From Actinobacteria bacterium HGW-Actinobacteria-1 (GTDB taxonomy: Bacteria; Actinomycetota; Coriobacteriia; Anaerosomatales; Anaerosomataceae): a DNA stretch of 64,000 nucleotides. Positions 63,056 to 64,000 of this stretch are shown piece after piece (position 1 is the first letter of the stretch; every line of letters begins with the position of its first letter). The notes below the pieces were generated by a model. The model was not told where the DNA came from. It made no database searches and saw only the letters and a list, made by a program, of their open reading frames with translations. The position numbers and the translations under genes were made by a program. The stretch is from NCBI GenBank assembly GCA_002841355.1, contig PHFB01000007.1:62001-126000 (forward strand), given 5' to 3'.

Positions 63056-63981
63056 GAAACGACGTCATGCAGCACCTGCTTGCCAAGGCGACCACGCTCA
63101 CCGAGGCGCTCCCGTGGATCAAGCGCACCTGGGGTCGTGTCGTCGTGATCAAGTACGGCGGCTCCGCAATGACAGACCCGGCGCTTCGGGCCAGTGTTGC
63201 CGAGGACATCGTCCTCATGAAGCTCGTTGGCGTGAACCCGGTTATCGTGCACGGCGGCGGTCCCGATATCACCGCGTACATGGAGCGGCTCGGCATGCCC
63301 GTCGAGTTCTGGCAGGGCCTGCGCGTGACGGACGACGCCGCCATGGAAGTCGTGAAGATGGTGCTCGTCGGCAAGAACAACAAGGAACTCGTCTCAGAGA
63401 TCAACACGCATGGCAGGCTCGCCGTCGGGATCTCGGGCGATGATGCGAAGCTCATCAGCGCGAAGCAGATGGATCCGCGGCTCGGGCGCGTCGGCGAGGT
63501 CACCGCTATCGACACCACCGTGGTGACGAACCTCATCGAGGACGGGTTCATCCCGGTCATCGCATCGGTCGGCTCGGGCGACGACGGCGGCTCGTACAAC
63601 ATCAACGCCGACCTCGTGGCCGGCGCGCTTGCGACCGCGCTGCATGCCGAGAAGGTCATCTTCCTGACCGACGTTGACGGCCTCTATGCAGACTTCTCGG
63701 ATAAAGACTCGCTGATAAGCGCGCTTGCGCTCGCCGAGGCAGAGGACCTGATCGCGAACGACAAGCTCGCGACCGGCATGCTGCCGAAGGTGGCGGCGTG
63801 CATCTCGGCACTCAATGGAGGCGTCGAGCGCGCGCATATCCTGAACGGCACCATCGCGCACTCGATCCTGCTCGAAGTCTTCACCGATGCCGGCGTGGGA
63901 ACGATGATCACGCACGAGGGCAGCCTTGGGCTCGCCGATGACGACACGTACATCGCGTACGAGGGCGAGGTGACGCTCTAG
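63052..63981 (+). CDS. argB: Acetylglutamate kinase
   Basis: 309 residues. V-V-I-K-Y-G-G-S-A near residue 30, V-I-V-H-G-G-G-P near 64 and a D-D-A-K-L-I motif identify the amino acid kinase fold. It phosphorylates N-acetylglutamate. The N-terminal helix of ~20 residues before the kinase core is of the type present in arginine-inhibited hexameric enzymes, so feedback inhibition is likely. The next gene starts on the last base of its stop. Confidence 0.96.
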   Translation: MRNDVMQHLLAKATTLTEALPWIKRTWGRVVVIKYGGSAMTDPALRASVAEDIVLMKLVGVNPVIVHGGGPDITAYMERLGMPVEFWQGLRVTDDAAMEVVKMVLVGKNNKELVSEINTHGRLAVGISGDDAKLISAKQMDPRLGRVGEVTAIDTTVVTNLIEDGFIPVIASVGSGDDGGSYNINADLVAGALATALHAEKVIFLTDVDGLYADFSDKDSLISALALAEAEDLIANDKLATGMLPKVAACISALNGGVERAHILNGTIAHSILLEVFTDAGVGTMITHEGSLGLADDDTYIAYEGEVTL

Positions 63982-64000
63982 TGGGCGCGCGCTACGAAGT
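63981..64000 (+). CDS. Start of next gene, probably argD
   Basis: A GTG overlapping the argB stop opens a frame (G-A-R-Y-E) that runs to the window edge. Position suggests acetylornithine aminotransferase, but only six codons are visible, so this rests on context alone. Confidence 0.35.

Overview
The window is a high-GC bacterial chromosome segment with actinobacterial character, most like the Coriobacteriia and their uncultured relatives. This placement is inference from gene content and protein style. Supporting points are a split transketolase, an initiation factor 3 gene that starts at a non-AUG codon ahead of I-S-T-T-E-P-R-I-N, FtsE/FtsX followed by an S41 protease, many GTG/TTG starts, and -10 boxes of the form TATACT, TACACT or TAGAAT. 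No rRNA, CRISPR array, insertion sequence or prophage was seen. Genes are densely packed and mostly on the + strand.

Layout. 1-5590: a partial HD-GYP phosphodiesterase, a membrane protein with a degenerate HD domain, a large SARP-like ATPase regulator and a DUF5317 membrane protein. 5590-16680: a possible structured RNA, secA, prfB, a PHP phosphoesterase, a YitT protein, split transketolase, ftsE-ftsX and ctpA. 16700-21400: rnr, an M42 aminopeptidase and the ribosome-rescue genes smpB, ssrA (tmRNA) and an ArfB-like release factor. 21490-23900: a CPBP protease, two small proteins and a URO-D-like protein. 23950-27170 (minus strand): an ArsR regulator, DsrE2, TusA, a NarI-type cytochrome b and an HdrD/DsrK-type iron-sulfur protein, which together look like a sulfur-carrier-linked redox module.

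27426-37829 is a complete chemosensory operon: DUF4388/PATAN protein, CheR-TPR, CheY-like regulator, a PilB/GspE-like pseudo-ATPase, two CheW, an MCP with almost no extracytoplasmic domain, a CheA-REC hybrid and CheB. The pseudo-ATPase has lost all four catalytic motifs. This operon is the most unusual system in the window. I infer that it links a chemosensory array to type IV pilus or surface behaviour, possibly under c-di-GMP control.

37850-45220: murI, a metallo-beta-lactamase-fold protein, rph, a C-terminally truncated rdgB that ends at a six-tRNA cluster (Pro, Gly, Arg, His, Lys, Leu), then tig-clpP-clpX and a small Cys-rich protein. 45380-55700: valS, folC, a zinc-ribbon membrane protein, thrS, a PAS histidine kinase, and infC-rpmI-rplT with an attenuator leader. 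55850-64000: a TasA-like secreted protein with its SipW-type signal peptidase, a T-box leader with pheS-pheT, and the start of an arginine operon (argC-argJ-argB and the first codons of a next gene, probably argD).
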